This document shows positions 1 to 8,523 of a stretch of DNA of 64,000 nucleotides, one piece after another. Source of the stretch: Anatilimnocola floriformis (GTDB taxonomy: Bacteria; Planctomycetota; Planctomycetia; Pirellulales; Pirellulaceae). Both the position numbers and the translations under genes were made by a program. The stretch lies in assembly GCF_024256385.1 (NCBI RefSeq), contig NZ_JAMLFW010000002.1, forward strand, positions 682,001-746,000, in the 5' to 3' direction. Each line of letters starts with the position of its first letter. Position 1 is the stretch's first letter. The notes under the pieces were generated by a model. That model saw nothing but the letters and a program-made list of their open reading frames with translations, was not told where the DNA came from and did not search any database.

Positions 1-1128
1 TTTGACATCCGGCAGTTGCTTGAATTCGCGGTGGGCATGAATCAAAAAATTACACAGGTAAATCGCGCCGGCGCTATGCCCAACGAGTGTCACCCGCGGC
101 GGGTTTGCAACGTTTTCAAACCGTTTCACCAGTCGGCGCAAGAATGCGGTGCCGCCGTACAGTCGATCGTCGTCGCCGAACGCATCGAGCGTGTCGCGCT
201 TCATTTGATTCCAGAACAATTCCGCGCCGAGCTTGCCAACGTACAGATCGCGCAGCACCTCCTCGACAACGGTCGTGTAGAGTCCATGGTCGCGGCCCTT
301 GGAATAGCGGCGAATGACTCGATAGCCGATGCGGGCGGCTGCCACCGCAACGCGACCGACGGTGATCCCGATGCCGATCAGCGATTCTTCTGCTGACACC
401 GGGGGCGGAACGTGAGGGGTTCTTTCTGGCCGCTCGGCAATACCGCTCAGTTCCTGCAGTGCGCTGGCCGTGAGATGGCCCGGCGTCTTGTAGCCCAGGC
501 CGCTTTCATTGGCCTCGGCGGACGAGGGAGGCGCAAACAACTGCCTGTTCAGCTCATCGATTTCCTTCTGCAGTTCGGCATCGCCGCGCATCGCAGCCGC
601 CAATTCCTGCTCATCGGCTTCGTTCCCCGTTAGGCCTGCGCGAGCTTCTTCATTGCGAATCTCGTCAAAGGGAGCCTGCTGCGGCACTGGGCTGGTGGGA
701 GCCTTTTGCTGGTCGATCCACTCTTCCACTTGTTCCTGCGGCGATTTGCCAACGGCGACCGACTCGAGCGCGAACGACGAAGAATCCACTCCCAGCTTCT
801 TCAAGAGATGGTCAACCAGATAACTCACAATTTTCTTAAAGAGCGTCTCTTGCGCGATCTCCGTCAGGTTATTGCGAAACGTCTCCCATAGGCCTGTCTC
901 CCACACGAAGAAAAAGGGATAGGCGCCCGTTTCGGAAAATGTTTTGAACAACGCTTCGGCCGAGGTCATCGCGGCCTTTTCGTTGACCAAGCCGCCGTGA
1001 AAGTGAATCACCAAGCCCGAGCTCGGTTTGCTGGCATCAAAGCTCTCAAACGCAGCGTCGAGATCGCTCAATTGCGTGTTATCAAAACGGCCGCTGGCCA
1101 GATTGATGTAATGGTTCTTGCTGAACAT
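1..1128 (-). CDS. Partial alpha/beta hydrolase (lipase-like), C-terminus outside window
   Basis: The frame starts at ATG 1128 and stays open for exactly 376 codons to base 1, so the C-terminal end lies left of the window. Residues 42-46 read HFHGG, the usual oxyanion-loop HG motif of alpha/beta hydrolases. Residues 348-354 read LVGHSAG, a nucleophile elbow of the G-x-S-x-G type. Between them is a long acidic, Gln/Glu-rich insert (about residues 130-240) that is probably a cap or linker. There is no signal peptide, so the protein is probably cytoplasmic. The catalytic Asp and His would lie beyond the edge. The substrate cannot be told; esterase or lipase is the family-level guess. Confidence 0.75.
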   Translation of the reverse strand, partial: MFSKNHYINLASGRFDNTQLSDLDAAFESFDASKPSSGLVIHFHGGLVNEKAAMTSAEALFKTFSETGAYPFFFVWETGLWETFRNNLTEIAQETLFKKIVSYLVDHLLKKLGVDSSSFALESVAVGKSPQEQVEEWIDQQKAPTSPVPQQAPFDEIRNEEARAGLTGNEADEQELAAAMRGDAELQKEIDELNRQLFAPPSSAEANESGLGYKTPGHLTASALQELSGIAERPERTPHVPPPVSAEESLIGIGITVGRVAVAAARIGYRVIRRYSKGRDHGLYTTVVEEVLRDLYVGKLGAELFWNQMKRDTLDAFGDDDRLYGGTAFLRRLVKRFENVANPPRVTLVGHSAGAIYLCNFLIHAHREFKQLPDVK

Positions 1129-1719
1129 GGCAGAATTCCTGAGGCAAGCAGGATGATTAACGACTGAAGAATCTTTACAGCTTAAAGATTCGTACGCCGC
1201 AAGCCTAGCAATTCCGCGACTGAATGCAATCATCGCAACGCGATGGTTTTAATGTGAGCTTCACATAAATTAGGAGACCGGTGGCAGTGCTGACAGCGTG
1301 TGTCAGACCCTGGACCATTGGAAGCTCATCGGCTCGAACCGCCAGGGATCTATCAAATTGAACTGGAGCGGCCTGGACAGGAGATAATTAATTATGACTT
1401 CTGACTACATCATCTGCAGAGCAGTATCAGGTCGACTCTAGCAATCTGTCGACAGGGATCTTGAATTGGCCGCCAGTCAGCTTCGAAGGCGTTCCGCACG
1501 CATTTGAAGAACGGCGAATTATTCCCCACAGCGAACTGCCGATCGGCTTACGATTGCGATGATCGCCGAGTATTTGGCGTCGCTGGGAATTGAATGCATC
1601 TGCTGCGACTGAATTCAGATACAGCAAGCAATTTTACTGCCCAACTGGCTGGGCTTCATAAGTCGTTGCGGCAAATGCGGCAGTCGGCGGCGCTGTGAGG
1701 GCGCACCCAGACCGTTGGT
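1129..1719. other. Intergenic stretch without a recognisable gene
   Basis: About 590 bases lie between the truncated hydrolase start and the end of the next minus-strand gene. The only open frame (minus, 1427-1627, 66 codons) has no family resemblance and no ribosome binding site that I can see. Base composition is more AT-rich near 1140-1260, which fits an upstream control region for the hydrolase gene. A decayed gene is possible in 1300-1700 but I could not identify one. Confidence 0.5.
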
Positions 1720-3054
1720 TTACTTGAGCGACGGTCCAGGCAGAGTCGCCGTGTTAGCACCACCACTGATGAGTTTGCCGGTGCCGTCGTAAACCAATCG
1801 CTTCCAGCCGTGTGGTGTTTCGACTTGAAAGAATTGCCGGGTAAACAGATTGAGTGGATCGAGCAATGTCTGCGCCACCTTCGCGTCGTTTTCATTGCGG
1901 TCGTCGAAGCGATAAGCCGTGCGGTGCGGATTCACCGGGCTCCAGTCCCCTTCGAAAATCTGCATGCGAGTGGGGAGGTACTGTTTCTCGTCAAGAACGA
2001 TCTGCACCATCTTGAAGTTGGCTGCATCCTGCCGACCTTTCGGAACGGCTTCGAGGCAATACTCGCCGGCTTGTTCGGCTTTCAGCGGGCGGATCCAGTA
2101 GCGAGCGCGAATCGTTTCGGCCCGTGCACCAAACATGAACGGCAACGGGCCATCGGCGAGCGACTTTCCTTGCATTTCCGGCGGCAGCTGCGATTCGGTG
2201 AGCGTCTTTTGGCTGGCATCAAAGGCGAACACGCGTTTGCCGTCGGTCACCCAATGCTCGCCGTTTTCCTTCGGCTGCGGGTTGAATTTCTGCGTGCCAT
2301 CGGGGTTCTTCTCGCCGACGGCGATAGTCATCAGCTCTTCGACTTTGAATAGGCCTTTGTCCGGACCGGCGTACTTGATCACGCCGCGGGCATACTTGCT
2401 GAAGGGGAGCTCATTCAATTTGCCGAGGGCTTTGAGTTGCTGGAACTGATTGGGAATCGCGCCCGGATCGTATTCCCACTTCTGAAATTTGCACTCGAGC
2501 GTCTTGACCTTGTTGCTTCGCTCTTCCCAATAGCGGAGCACGTTATCGACCCACTCTTGCACCTTGGGATCGAGCGGAAACCACTCGGGCTGCTGCGGCA
2601 TGGGTTGCACGATGGCAGCTCGCGGCACGTTGTTCAGCGCTGCGGGACCAGCGGGGCCGCCAGGCTGACCAACGCCTGGCTGATTGAAACCAGGTTGGCC
2701 GACCGCGCCATTCTGCGGCTGGCGAATGGGCTGATCGCCCGAGACGGGACGCACCTGGCCGGCAGCGGCAGGTTGTTGTCCTTGCGCGGGCTGAACCTGA
2801 TAGTTCTGTCGCGGCGCGGCTTGTGGATTTTGTTGTTGAGGCTGACCTTGCGCAGGTTGGGCCGCAGTGGAACCGAGCGCGGGACCATACACGCTGGTGC
2901 GAGCTGGTTGAGCGCCCGGTTGAGCAGCACCCGGCTGCGGTTGTTGCGCTGCTGGGCCGGCCGGTTGATAGTTTTGAGCGACGAGTTCGCGGCCGGTGAG
3001 AGCGACGACGAACAAACAACTGGCAGCAAATACAAAGCGGGTCGCGCGAGTCAT
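1720..3054 (-). CDS. Secreted planctomycete-specific protein, TIGR03009 type
   Basis: This is a 444-residue exported protein. The start at ATG 3054 is chosen because an AGGAAG ribosome binding site lies just upstream and the N-terminus (MTRATRFVFAASCLFVVALT) is a signal peptide; the frame stays open further upstream to 3249 without signal character. Residues about 25-145 are Gln/Pro/Ala-rich low complexity with repeated PGxGQPG-like units. The C-terminal 290 residues match my memory of the planctomycete domain TIGR03009 (VLRYWEERSNKVKTLECKF, then a beta-rich part ending in GTGKLISGG). The fold resembles outer-membrane lipoprotein carrier-like proteins, but the function is unknown. It is transcribed divergently from the gene at 3251. 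Confidence 0.8.
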   Translation of the reverse strand: MTRATRFVFAASCLFVVALTGRELVAQNYQPAGPAAQQPQPGAAQPGAQPARTSVYGPALGSTAAQPAQGQPQQQNPQAAPRQNYQVQPAQGQQPAAAGQVRPVSGDQPIRQPQNGAVGQPGFNQPGVGQPGGPAGPAALNNVPRAAIVQPMPQQPEWFPLDPKVQEWVDNVLRYWEERSNKVKTLECKFQKWEYDPGAIPNQFQQLKALGKLNELPFSKYARGVIKYAGPDKGLFKVEELMTIAVGEKNPDGTQKFNPQPKENGEHWVTDGKRVFAFDASQKTLTESQLPPEMQGKSLADGPLPFMFGARAETIRARYWIRPLKAEQAGEYCLEAVPKGRQDAANFKMVQIVLDEKQYLPTRMQIFEGDWSPVNPHRTAYRFDDRNENDAKVAQTLLDPLNLFTRQFFQVETPHGWKRLVYDGTGKLISGGANTATLPGPSLK

Positions 3055-3250
3055 CCGTGACTTCCTGCGAATGGGTGGGCCTGTAGATTGGTCGGGCAAT
3101 GATACTGCAACAGGCGTTGATCGAACCAGAGCAAGTCTCAGCTGATTTACACGGCTGCTAGCGGGAATTTGGCTAGCAAGTGCGGCGGAAGTTGCGTGCC
3201 ACGTCGCAGCCGAACACAATGTCGACGGGCTACTCCAGGAGCAAACCATA

Positions 3251-4036
3251 ATGTCGGCAGCCGTTTATCTGACTCTTCTGCATATGACACTTGGCATCAT
3301 CGGCACGGGCATCGATGCCCGGCAGGGCCTGTTCATTCAGGAATTTCACCAAGGCGACAAGGTGAAATATCTGCTCGCGAACACCGCCACCAAGCCGGCA
3401 GAAATCAGCGTCGTGAAGTTCGATGAGTCATGGCGAATCGGCCAACCGATCGGCAAGGTGATTGCGGGGCCTTGGGAAATTCCGGCCAAGGGCACACTGG
3501 AAGTCGACGTCGGTGACCTCGCTGGCGAAGAACTGATTCGCTTCTTCAATGCGGATAAATCACCGCTCGGCGTGCTCAACGCGCCGCGCAAACCGACAGC
3601 CAAGACGGACGAGAAGGCGCGAACGGCTGCGGGTGGACTGAATGGCCTGGGTAACTATGTGGATGGCGTGAGCATGCAATTCCCAGCCGCTGCCGTGAAG
3701 GCCGGTGAAGAAGTGACGGTTCGCATCACTTTCAGCAGTGAGGTTCGCGGCCTGCTGAAGTTCACACCACTGGCCACACCGAATGCCGCGGCTGGGCCGA
3801 AACTGCATCCGGAAAAAGTCACAGCGAACTCGGTTCCCGTGCGCCAGGAAGGAAAGATCTGGGTCATCGACCTCAATAAGCCGACGAAGGCTGAAGACCA
3901 CGTCATGGAACTCACTTTCAAAGTTCCTGCCGATCACGCCGAGCCGATTTTCGTCTGCAGCGCTTGGCTGGCCAACGATCGCGGGGGCGGCGTGACGCTT
4001 GCCCGCGCAGTTGAAGTGAAACCGGCGGCGAAATAG
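3251..4036 (+). CDS. Secreted protein of unknown function
   Basis: A 261-residue protein starting at ATG 3251 with an AGGAG site ten bases upstream. The first 25 residues are hydrophobic and could be a signal peptide or anchor. The rest is two beta-rich halves: residues 28-110 (QGLFIQEFHQGDKVKYLL onward) and residues 130-255 with immunoglobulin-like spacing. I do not recognise the family. It stops two bases before the end of the convergent rpoN gene, so no room is left for a separate terminator between them. Confidence 0.65.
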   Translation: MSAAVYLTLLHMTLGIIGTGIDARQGLFIQEFHQGDKVKYLLANTATKPAEISVVKFDESWRIGQPIGKVIAGPWEIPAKGTLEVDVGDLAGEELIRFFNADKSPLGVLNAPRKPTAKTDEKARTAAGGLNGLGNYVDGVSMQFPAAAVKAGEEVTVRITFSSEVRGLLKFTPLATPNAAAGPKLHPEKVTANSVPVRQEGKIWVIDLNKPTKAEDHVMELTFKVPADHAEPIFVCSAWLANDRGGGVTLARAVEVKPAAK

Positions 4037-4037
4037 C

Positions 4038-5531
4038 TTACGTCTTCGACCAGTCGCGCCGTTGACGGCTGCTGGGGATCGACATTTTTTGGCGGTACTT
4101 GGTGACCGTGCGGCGGGCGACTTCGAGGCCGAGCTTTTTCAGTTCGTGAACGATGTCGTCATCGCTCAGCGGGCTCGACTTGTCCTCCTTGTCGATGATT
4201 TCCTGCAAGCGAATGCGGATGATGTCCCACGCCACATCTTCGCCGTCGTCCGATTGCGTGCCGCCGACGAAGAACCGCCGCAACGGATAAATGCCGCGGG
4301 GCGTTTGAATGTACTTGTCGTCAACCGCCCGGCTGACGGTGGTGACGTGCACCTTTACTTTGTCGGCGATCTGCTGCATCTTGAGCGGATGAATGTGCTC
4401 GGGGCCTTCCTCGAGAAATTCGTTCTGATGCTCGACGATGGCTTGGGCGACCTTCATCAGCGTGTTGCGGCGTTGCTCGATCGATTCGATGAGCCACTGC
4501 GCGGCTTGCACCTTGCGCTTGATGTATTCGCGCTCTTCCGGCGTGGCTTCGCCACTGGCGAGACGCTCGCGATAGTACTTGCTGATGAAGAGCTGCGGCG
4601 TGCGACTCTCCTCAACGATCACTTTCCACTTGCCGTCTTCGCCGCGCTCGACTTCCACGTCGGGCTCGACCGAGGGCACGTGGACTTCGGCAAACTGAGC
4701 GGCCGGCTTGGGATTGAGTTTCTTCAGCTCTTCCCAGGCTTCCTTGATGCGATCGAAGCTGTAGCCCGTGGCCTTCATGATCTGCGGCATGCGGTTGTCG
4801 CGCAGATCTTCCAGGTGGTTGCTGATCAGCGTTTTTTGTTCGTCGTACAAATCGATTTCAGGCCGTAACTGTTTGAGCAAGCACTCGCGCAGATCGCGGG
4901 CCGCAATGCCCGGCGGATCAAGACTTTGCACTAGCTCGAGCGCCTTCTCGGCTAACGACAAATCTTCGGGCGGAGCATCGGCAGGGAGCAGATCGCGCAG
5001 GCTGCTACGGAGATATCCGCCGTCCTTCGCATCAAGGGCGGAGATGATTCGTTCGCACATGGTCATCGTGCGAGGATCGACATCGAGCTCACCGAGCTGA
5101 TGCATCAAATAATCTTGCAGCGATTCAGGCCGTTCGGCGACATTCGAAATCGTGTCGTGCGCGCGGTCGGAATCTTCGTCCATCCGGTTAGCGCTGCGAC
5201 GTGTTGTTTCGTCGAAATAATCCGGCACATCGCGATCGAGCTGCAACAACCGTTCGAAGTCGTCGGCGTTGTTGTGAGCTTCGTCGACAACGAGCGGCTT
5301 TTCTTCGATGCTTCGTTCGTTGGCGCCGAGGTCGGGTTCCGAAGTCGATTCTTCGGGCAACGTCGGATCGCGCTCTTGCAACTCGAGGAGTGGATTTTCC
5401 GACAGCTCTTGCTCGATCCGTTCTTGCAGCGCCTGCAACGGCAACTGCAGGATTTCCATCGACTGGATCATCCGCGGCGCAAGGATCTGCTTTTGCAGCT
5501 GCCGGGCTTCAAGACCAAAGGATAATCGCAT
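4038..5531 (-). CDS. rpoN: RNA polymerase sigma-54 factor
   Basis: The 497-residue product carries all three sigma-54 parts. The N-terminal activator-interacting region starts at residue 5 (GLEARQLQKQILAPRMIQSM), followed by an acidic region II (about 50-130). The core-binding domain covers about 140-300. The DNA-binding part contains a helix-turn-helix near IADKVKVHVTTVSRAV and the RpoN box ARRTVTKYR at residues 472-480, which contacts the -24 promoter element. It directs RNA polymerase to -24/-12 promoters and needs an AAA+ activator such as the one at 18091-19167. It lies downstream of recR on the same strand, separated by a long inverted repeat. Confidence 0.97.
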   Translation of the reverse strand: MRLSFGLEARQLQKQILAPRMIQSMEILQLPLQALQERIEQELSENPLLELQERDPTLPEESTSEPDLGANERSIEEKPLVVDEAHNNADDFERLLQLDRDVPDYFDETTRRSANRMDEDSDRAHDTISNVAERPESLQDYLMHQLGELDVDPRTMTMCERIISALDAKDGGYLRSSLRDLLPADAPPEDLSLAEKALELVQSLDPPGIAARDLRECLLKQLRPEIDLYDEQKTLISNHLEDLRDNRMPQIMKATGYSFDRIKEAWEELKKLNPKPAAQFAEVHVPSVEPDVEVERGEDGKWKVIVEESRTPQLFISKYYRERLASGEATPEEREYIKRKVQAAQWLIESIEQRRNTLMKVAQAIVEHQNEFLEEGPEHIHPLKMQQIADKVKVHVTTVSRAVDDKYIQTPRGIYPLRRFFVGGTQSDDGEDVAWDIIRIRLQEIIDKEDKSSPLSDDDIVHELKKLGLEVARRTVTKYRQKMSIPSSRQRRDWSKT

Positions 5532-5574
5532 GGTTGGGTGGTTGCTTTGTTAAGTGGCGGACAGCAATCGTCTG

Positions 5575-5645
5575 GTAGCTGAATTCGCCAGAATTCAGAC
5601 TGCCAACATCATTCGAACGCTCTGAATTCTGGCGAATTCAGCTAC
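5575..5645. repeat. Perfect 25-bp inverted repeat with nested palindromes
   Basis: Bases 5575-5599 and 5621-5645 are exact reverse complements with a 21-base loop. Each arm is itself a palindrome: CTGAATTC and GAATTCAG flank a four-base centre (GCCA or TGGC). The element fills the gap between recR and rpoN, both minus-strand. There is no T-run on either side, so it is not a standard intrinsic terminator. It could be a REP-like element, a processing site or an attenuating hairpin. Confidence 0.9.
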
Positions 5646-5652
5646 TGAAAAA

Positions 5653-6252
5653 TTACAATCGCTGCCGACCTGCAAGGGCGTCGGCGAGGATCTCTTTGTT
5701 CGTGTATTCCAAAACGCTGCCGGTTGTGATTCCCCGCGCCAGGCGAGTCATACTTACCGGGAACTCTGCGAGCAAGTTCGAAATGTGGAGCGCCGTGCCG
5801 TCGCCTTCGACAGTAGGGTTCGTCGCCATCACGATTTCGCTGAACGTTCCTTGCCGCACCCGTTGCACGAGTTGCGGCAGGGTCAATTGATCGGGGCCGA
5901 TGCCGTCGAGCGGCGCGATACGGCCAAGCAGCACGTGATACAAGCCGCGAAAGACGCCGGCTTGCTCGAGGGCCATCAGGTCGCGTGGCTGCTCGACGAC
6001 GCATAGCTGCGTGCGGTCGCGACGCGAGTCCGCACAAATGCTGCACTCTTCGCTCTCGGCCAGGTTGAAGCAAGTCGCGCAGTAGCGGACGTTTTCGCGA
6101 ACCGCGCGAATGGCGTCGGCCAGGGCGAAGGCTTCGCTCTTGGGAACCCGCAGCACGTGATACGCGAGCCGCTCGGCGCTTTTGCGACCGATGCCGGGGA
6201 GTTTGGCAAACTCCTCGATGACTTTGCTCACGGAATCAGTGACTTGGGCCAT
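5653..6252 (-). CDS. recR: Recombination mediator protein RecR
   Basis: The 199-residue length is standard for RecR. Residues 18-30 form the helix-hairpin-helix ([13 protein letters not shown]). A zinc finger follows with Cys58, Cys61, Cys70 and Cys73. The Toprim domain starts near residue 80 ([14 protein letters not shown]) and ends with the [10 protein letters not shown] stretch. RecR works with RecO and RecF to load RecA onto SSB-coated gapped DNA. It follows dnaX by 23 bases, so co-transcription is likely. The ybaB/ebfC gene usually found between dnaX and recR is absent here. Confidence 0.97.
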   Translation of the reverse strand: MAQVTDSVSKVIEEFAKLPGIGRKSAERLAYHVLRVPKSEAFALADAIRAVRENVRYCATCFNLAESEECSICADSRRDRTQLCVVEQPRDLMALEQAGVFRGLYHVLLGRIAPLDGIGPDQLTLPQLVQRVRQGTFSEIVMATNPTVEGDGTALHISNLLAEFPVSMTRLARGITTGSVLEYTNKEILADALAGRQRL

Positions 6253-6275
6253 GCGAGAAGTAAGAGATGGGTGGT

Positions 6276-8165
6276 TTATGGATCAGGGTTGGGAATGTCG
6301 GACGCTGAGGACTCCGGTTCCTCGGCGGCGGGCGGCGCGTCGATGACGTCGACAATCTCGGCATCAAAAACGGCGATCGCCTGCTGGACGAGCAAGTTGC
6401 GTTCCAATTCCTTAATTCGTTGCCTGCGGCGCGCTGCCGTGGGCTGTGGTTTCGCCGTCGTAGCCGCCGCTTGGGGCTCATCTGGCAATAAATCGAATTC
6501 CACACGAATTTGGCGACCGGCGACTTCAGCCAGCGTTTGTTCCAGCTTCTGCCGCCGCTCGGGACGCTCTAGCTGATCCTTGAAATGACTATACGCTTTT
6601 CTAAACGACGCAACTAGTCTGTTTGGCCCGGAAATTGCTATTGCGACGACTTTGCGGGCGTAATCCGCCGTCATATCTTGAATGGCTTCAACGGCTTGCG
6701 ACCAGATCTGCTGGGCTACCGCATTTGTCCAAGGAATGTCGCTGGGGGCTTCGACTGGGGGCGAAATGTCCCGTTCAGTTACGTCGGCCGTTTTTTTTTG
6801 ATCGGCGGCGCTTGGAGGCGGATTCGGCAGTGGCTGAGCTCGGGGTTGGCTGACCGGCGGTCCCACTGACTGCGAAACGTGCGCGACTGGCGCGCTGCTT
6901 GCACTGGGCACTGGCTGCGCGAAAGCCGGAGGCGGCGGCGAATATGCCGGTCGCGACGGAACTGCGGGGACCGCAAGAGGAGCGCCACTTTGCAATTGGG
7001 CGATGAGCGCCGGCAGCGATTGCAACTGCTCGAGCCGGGCGATCCGCACGAGGGCCATTTCGACAAGCGTGCGCGTTTGTGTGCTTTGCTTCATCCGGAC
7101 GAGAGACTGATCTAGGATCTGCGCTGCAGCCAATAGAGTATCGAGTCCGAGCGCTTCGCCGAGGCGAGCCATCTCGGCGGCATCGCTGGCTTCGGTTGTC
7201 AAAAACAAATCGGGCGAACAACCGAGATGCGCCGCCATCGCGTCGCGCAAGTAACCAAGCAACTGCTCGGCCAATTGTCCCGCATCGACTCCTTCGCGAA
7301 TCGCCGTGTCGAGCAACGTCAGCGCTGTTGCCGCGTCGCGATTGGCCAGCGCGCCGGCGATCGCCGCGAGGCGTCCGGCTTGGGCCGTGCCAAGCAACCG
7401 ATGCACGTCGGCTGCGGTAAGTGCTTTGCCGCTGAACGAAAGGAGCTGTTCGAGCAGCGACTGGCTGTCGCGCATCGAACCGTTGGCGCGTCGCGCCAAG
7501 ATCTGCAGGGCCTGCGGCTCTGCCGACACGCCTTCCTGCGTGCAGATGTGGGCAAGTCGCTCGACGATGGCCTGCGATTGCAACGGCGCGAAGTCGAAGC
7601 GCTGGCAGCGCGACAGTACCGTGATCGGGATCTTGTCGGCTTCGGTGGTGCAGAAGATGAACTTCACATGCTCGGGCGGTTCCTCGAGCGTTTTCAGCAG
7701 CGCGTTGAACGCCTGCATCGTGAGCATGTGAACTTCGTCGATGATGTAGATCTTGTACCGCGCCCGGCTCGGCCGAACGTTGACGTTCGATCGCAACTGG
7801 CGGATTTCATCGATGCCGCGATTACTCGCGCCGTCGATTTCAATCACATCCACATCGCTTCCCGCCGCGATTCCCTGGCAAATGTCGCACTCGCCACAGG
7901 GCTCTGTCGTCGGACCTTTGACGCAATCGAGGGCCTTGGCGAAAATCCGCGCGGTGCTGGTTTTGCCGACTCCGCGAGCGCCGGTGAACAGATAAGCATG
8001 GCCAACGCGGTTCGTATGAATCGCCGTTCCCAGCGCCTGCGAGACCTGTGGCTGGCCGACGAGTTGCTGAAAGTCCTGCGGGCGATAGCGACGAGCAACG
8101 ACGACGTAATTGCCAGCATCGGCGGCGCTAGAGTCGCCTGCCGGATCGTCAGGAAGCAGAGCCAT
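6276..8165 (-). CDS. dnaX: DNA polymerase III subunit gamma/tau
   Basis: This 629-residue AAA+ clamp-loader subunit has Walker A at residues 62-70 (GARGVGKTS), the zinc-binding cysteines 81, 90, 93 and 96, Walker B near 140 ([10 protein letters not shown]) and the SRC sensor motif near 185 (LSRCQRFDF). Domain III runs to about 370, then a Pro/Ala/Gln-rich linker (about 385-470) leads to a tau-specific C-terminal domain of about 150 residues. The N-terminus has about 18 extra residues before the conserved [14 protein letters not shown] run of nine A bases lies in the linker at codons 456-459 (see separate entry). ffs lies upstream and recR downstream, the common bacterial order. Confidence 0.97.
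   Translation of the reverse strand: MALLPDDPAGDSSAADAGNYVVVARRYRPQDFQQLVGQPQVSQALGTAIHTNRVGHAYLFTGARGVGKTSTARIFAKALDCVKGPTTEPCGECDICQGIAAGSDVDVIEIDGASNRGIDEIRQLRSNVNVRPSRARYKIYIIDEVHMLTMQAFNALLKTLEEPPEHVKFIFCTTEADKIPITVLSRCQRFDFAPLQSQAIVERLAHICTQEGVSAEPQALQILARRANGSMRDSQSLLEQLLSFSGKALTAADVHRLLGTAQAGRLAAIAGALANRDAATALTLLDTAIREGVDAGQLAEQLLGYLRDAMAAHLGCSPDLFLTTEASDAAEMARLGEALGLDTLLAAAQILDQSLVRMKQSTQTRTLVEMALVRIARLEQLQSLPALIAQLQSGAPLAVPAVPSRPAYSPPPPAFAQPVPSASSAPVAHVSQSVGPPVSQPRAQPLPNPPPSAADQKKTADVTERDISPPVEAPSDIPWTNAVAQQIWSQAVEAIQDMTADYARKVVAIAISGPNRLVASFRKAYSHFKDQLERPERRQKLEQTLAEVAGRQIRVEFDLLPDEPQAAATTAKPQPTAARRRQRIKELERNLLVQQAIAVFDAEIVDVIDAPPAAEEPESSASDIPNPDP
6791..6799 (-). other. A9 slippage run inside dnaX (possible gamma-form switch)
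   Basis: On the coding strand the frame reads CAA AAA AAA ACG, with nine A bases, codons 456-459. Adding one A gives N-G-R-R-N then TGA; losing one A gives R-P-T then TAA. Both outcomes end the protein within a few codons right after the AAA+ part, giving about 461 residues. This is the arrangement known from Thermus thermophilus dnaX, where transcriptional slippage on A9 makes gamma. A ribosomal -1 shift as in E. coli would end at the same TGA. Confidence 0.7.
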
Positions 8166-8283
8166 ACGCGCCTCGGGCGAGAGAGAAAGAGATCAAGGGG
8201 TTAGAGATGAAGCAGAGCCCGGCAGACTGAACGCCGCATTTCCCTAGTCCCTAACCTCTAGCCCCTTCATCCCTTCCAAGCCG

Positions 8284-8390
8284 CTGCCAGAAAGAGGCCC
8301 CCGCACAAGAGTACGTCGCTTATGGCTGCTCCAATTACGGCCTGACCAGGTTCACGCTTCCCCCTCGCGAGGGCCCCTTTCGGGCAGAGG
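8284..8390 (-). ncRNA. ffs: Signal recognition particle RNA, small bacterial (4.5S) type
   Basis: The minus strand carries the conserved SRP core: ACCTGGTCAGG, an 11-base apical part, then GCAGCCATAAGCG. The 5' arm (CTGCCCGAAAGGGGCCCTCGC) pairs with the 3' arm (GTGCGGGGGCCTCTTTCTGGCAG is split here as GTGCGGGGGCCT and CTTTCTGGCAG) over about 20 positions, giving a hairpin of about 104 bases. The apical loop reads CCGTAATTGGA rather than the common TCCGGAAGGAA, of equal length. The RNA binds Ffh to target nascent membrane proteins. The place just upstream of dnaX is common for ffs. Exact ends are not fixed. Confidence 0.88.
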
Positions 8391-8395
8391 CCCCT

Positions 8396-8438
8396 CCTTG
8401 CTGGTGTTTTCCAACCGTCGTTGGAATGGCCAGCAAGG
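8396..8438. other. Hairpin between surface-protein gene and SRP RNA
   Basis: Arms CCTTGCTGG (8396-8404) and CCAGCAAGG (8430-8438) pair perfectly and enclose a second small stem, CCAAC with GTTGG. It lies right upstream of the SRP RNA on the minus strand and downstream of the large surface-protein gene. No T-run follows, so it may be a processing hairpin for the RNA precursor or a terminator of non-standard form. Confidence 0.65.
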
Positions 8439-8523
8439 GAAGCACTCATTTGTAGGCGAACTGGCCCCTTTCAGCAATCGGGCATCGCAGTCGGCGAACC
8501 GCTCCGCGGTCGATGAATCGCAA

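Noticed and set aside
1427-1627. 66-codon minus-strand frame in the first large gap
   Set aside because: No ribosome binding site, no family resemblance, and its composition fits non-coding DNA.
7227-8204. 325-codon plus-strand frame opposite dnaX
   Set aside because: Antisense shadow over the Walker A and B codons of dnaX.
8267-8449. 60-codon minus-strand frame over the SRP RNA
   Set aside because: It overlaps a structured RNA with conserved SRP core and has no protein features.
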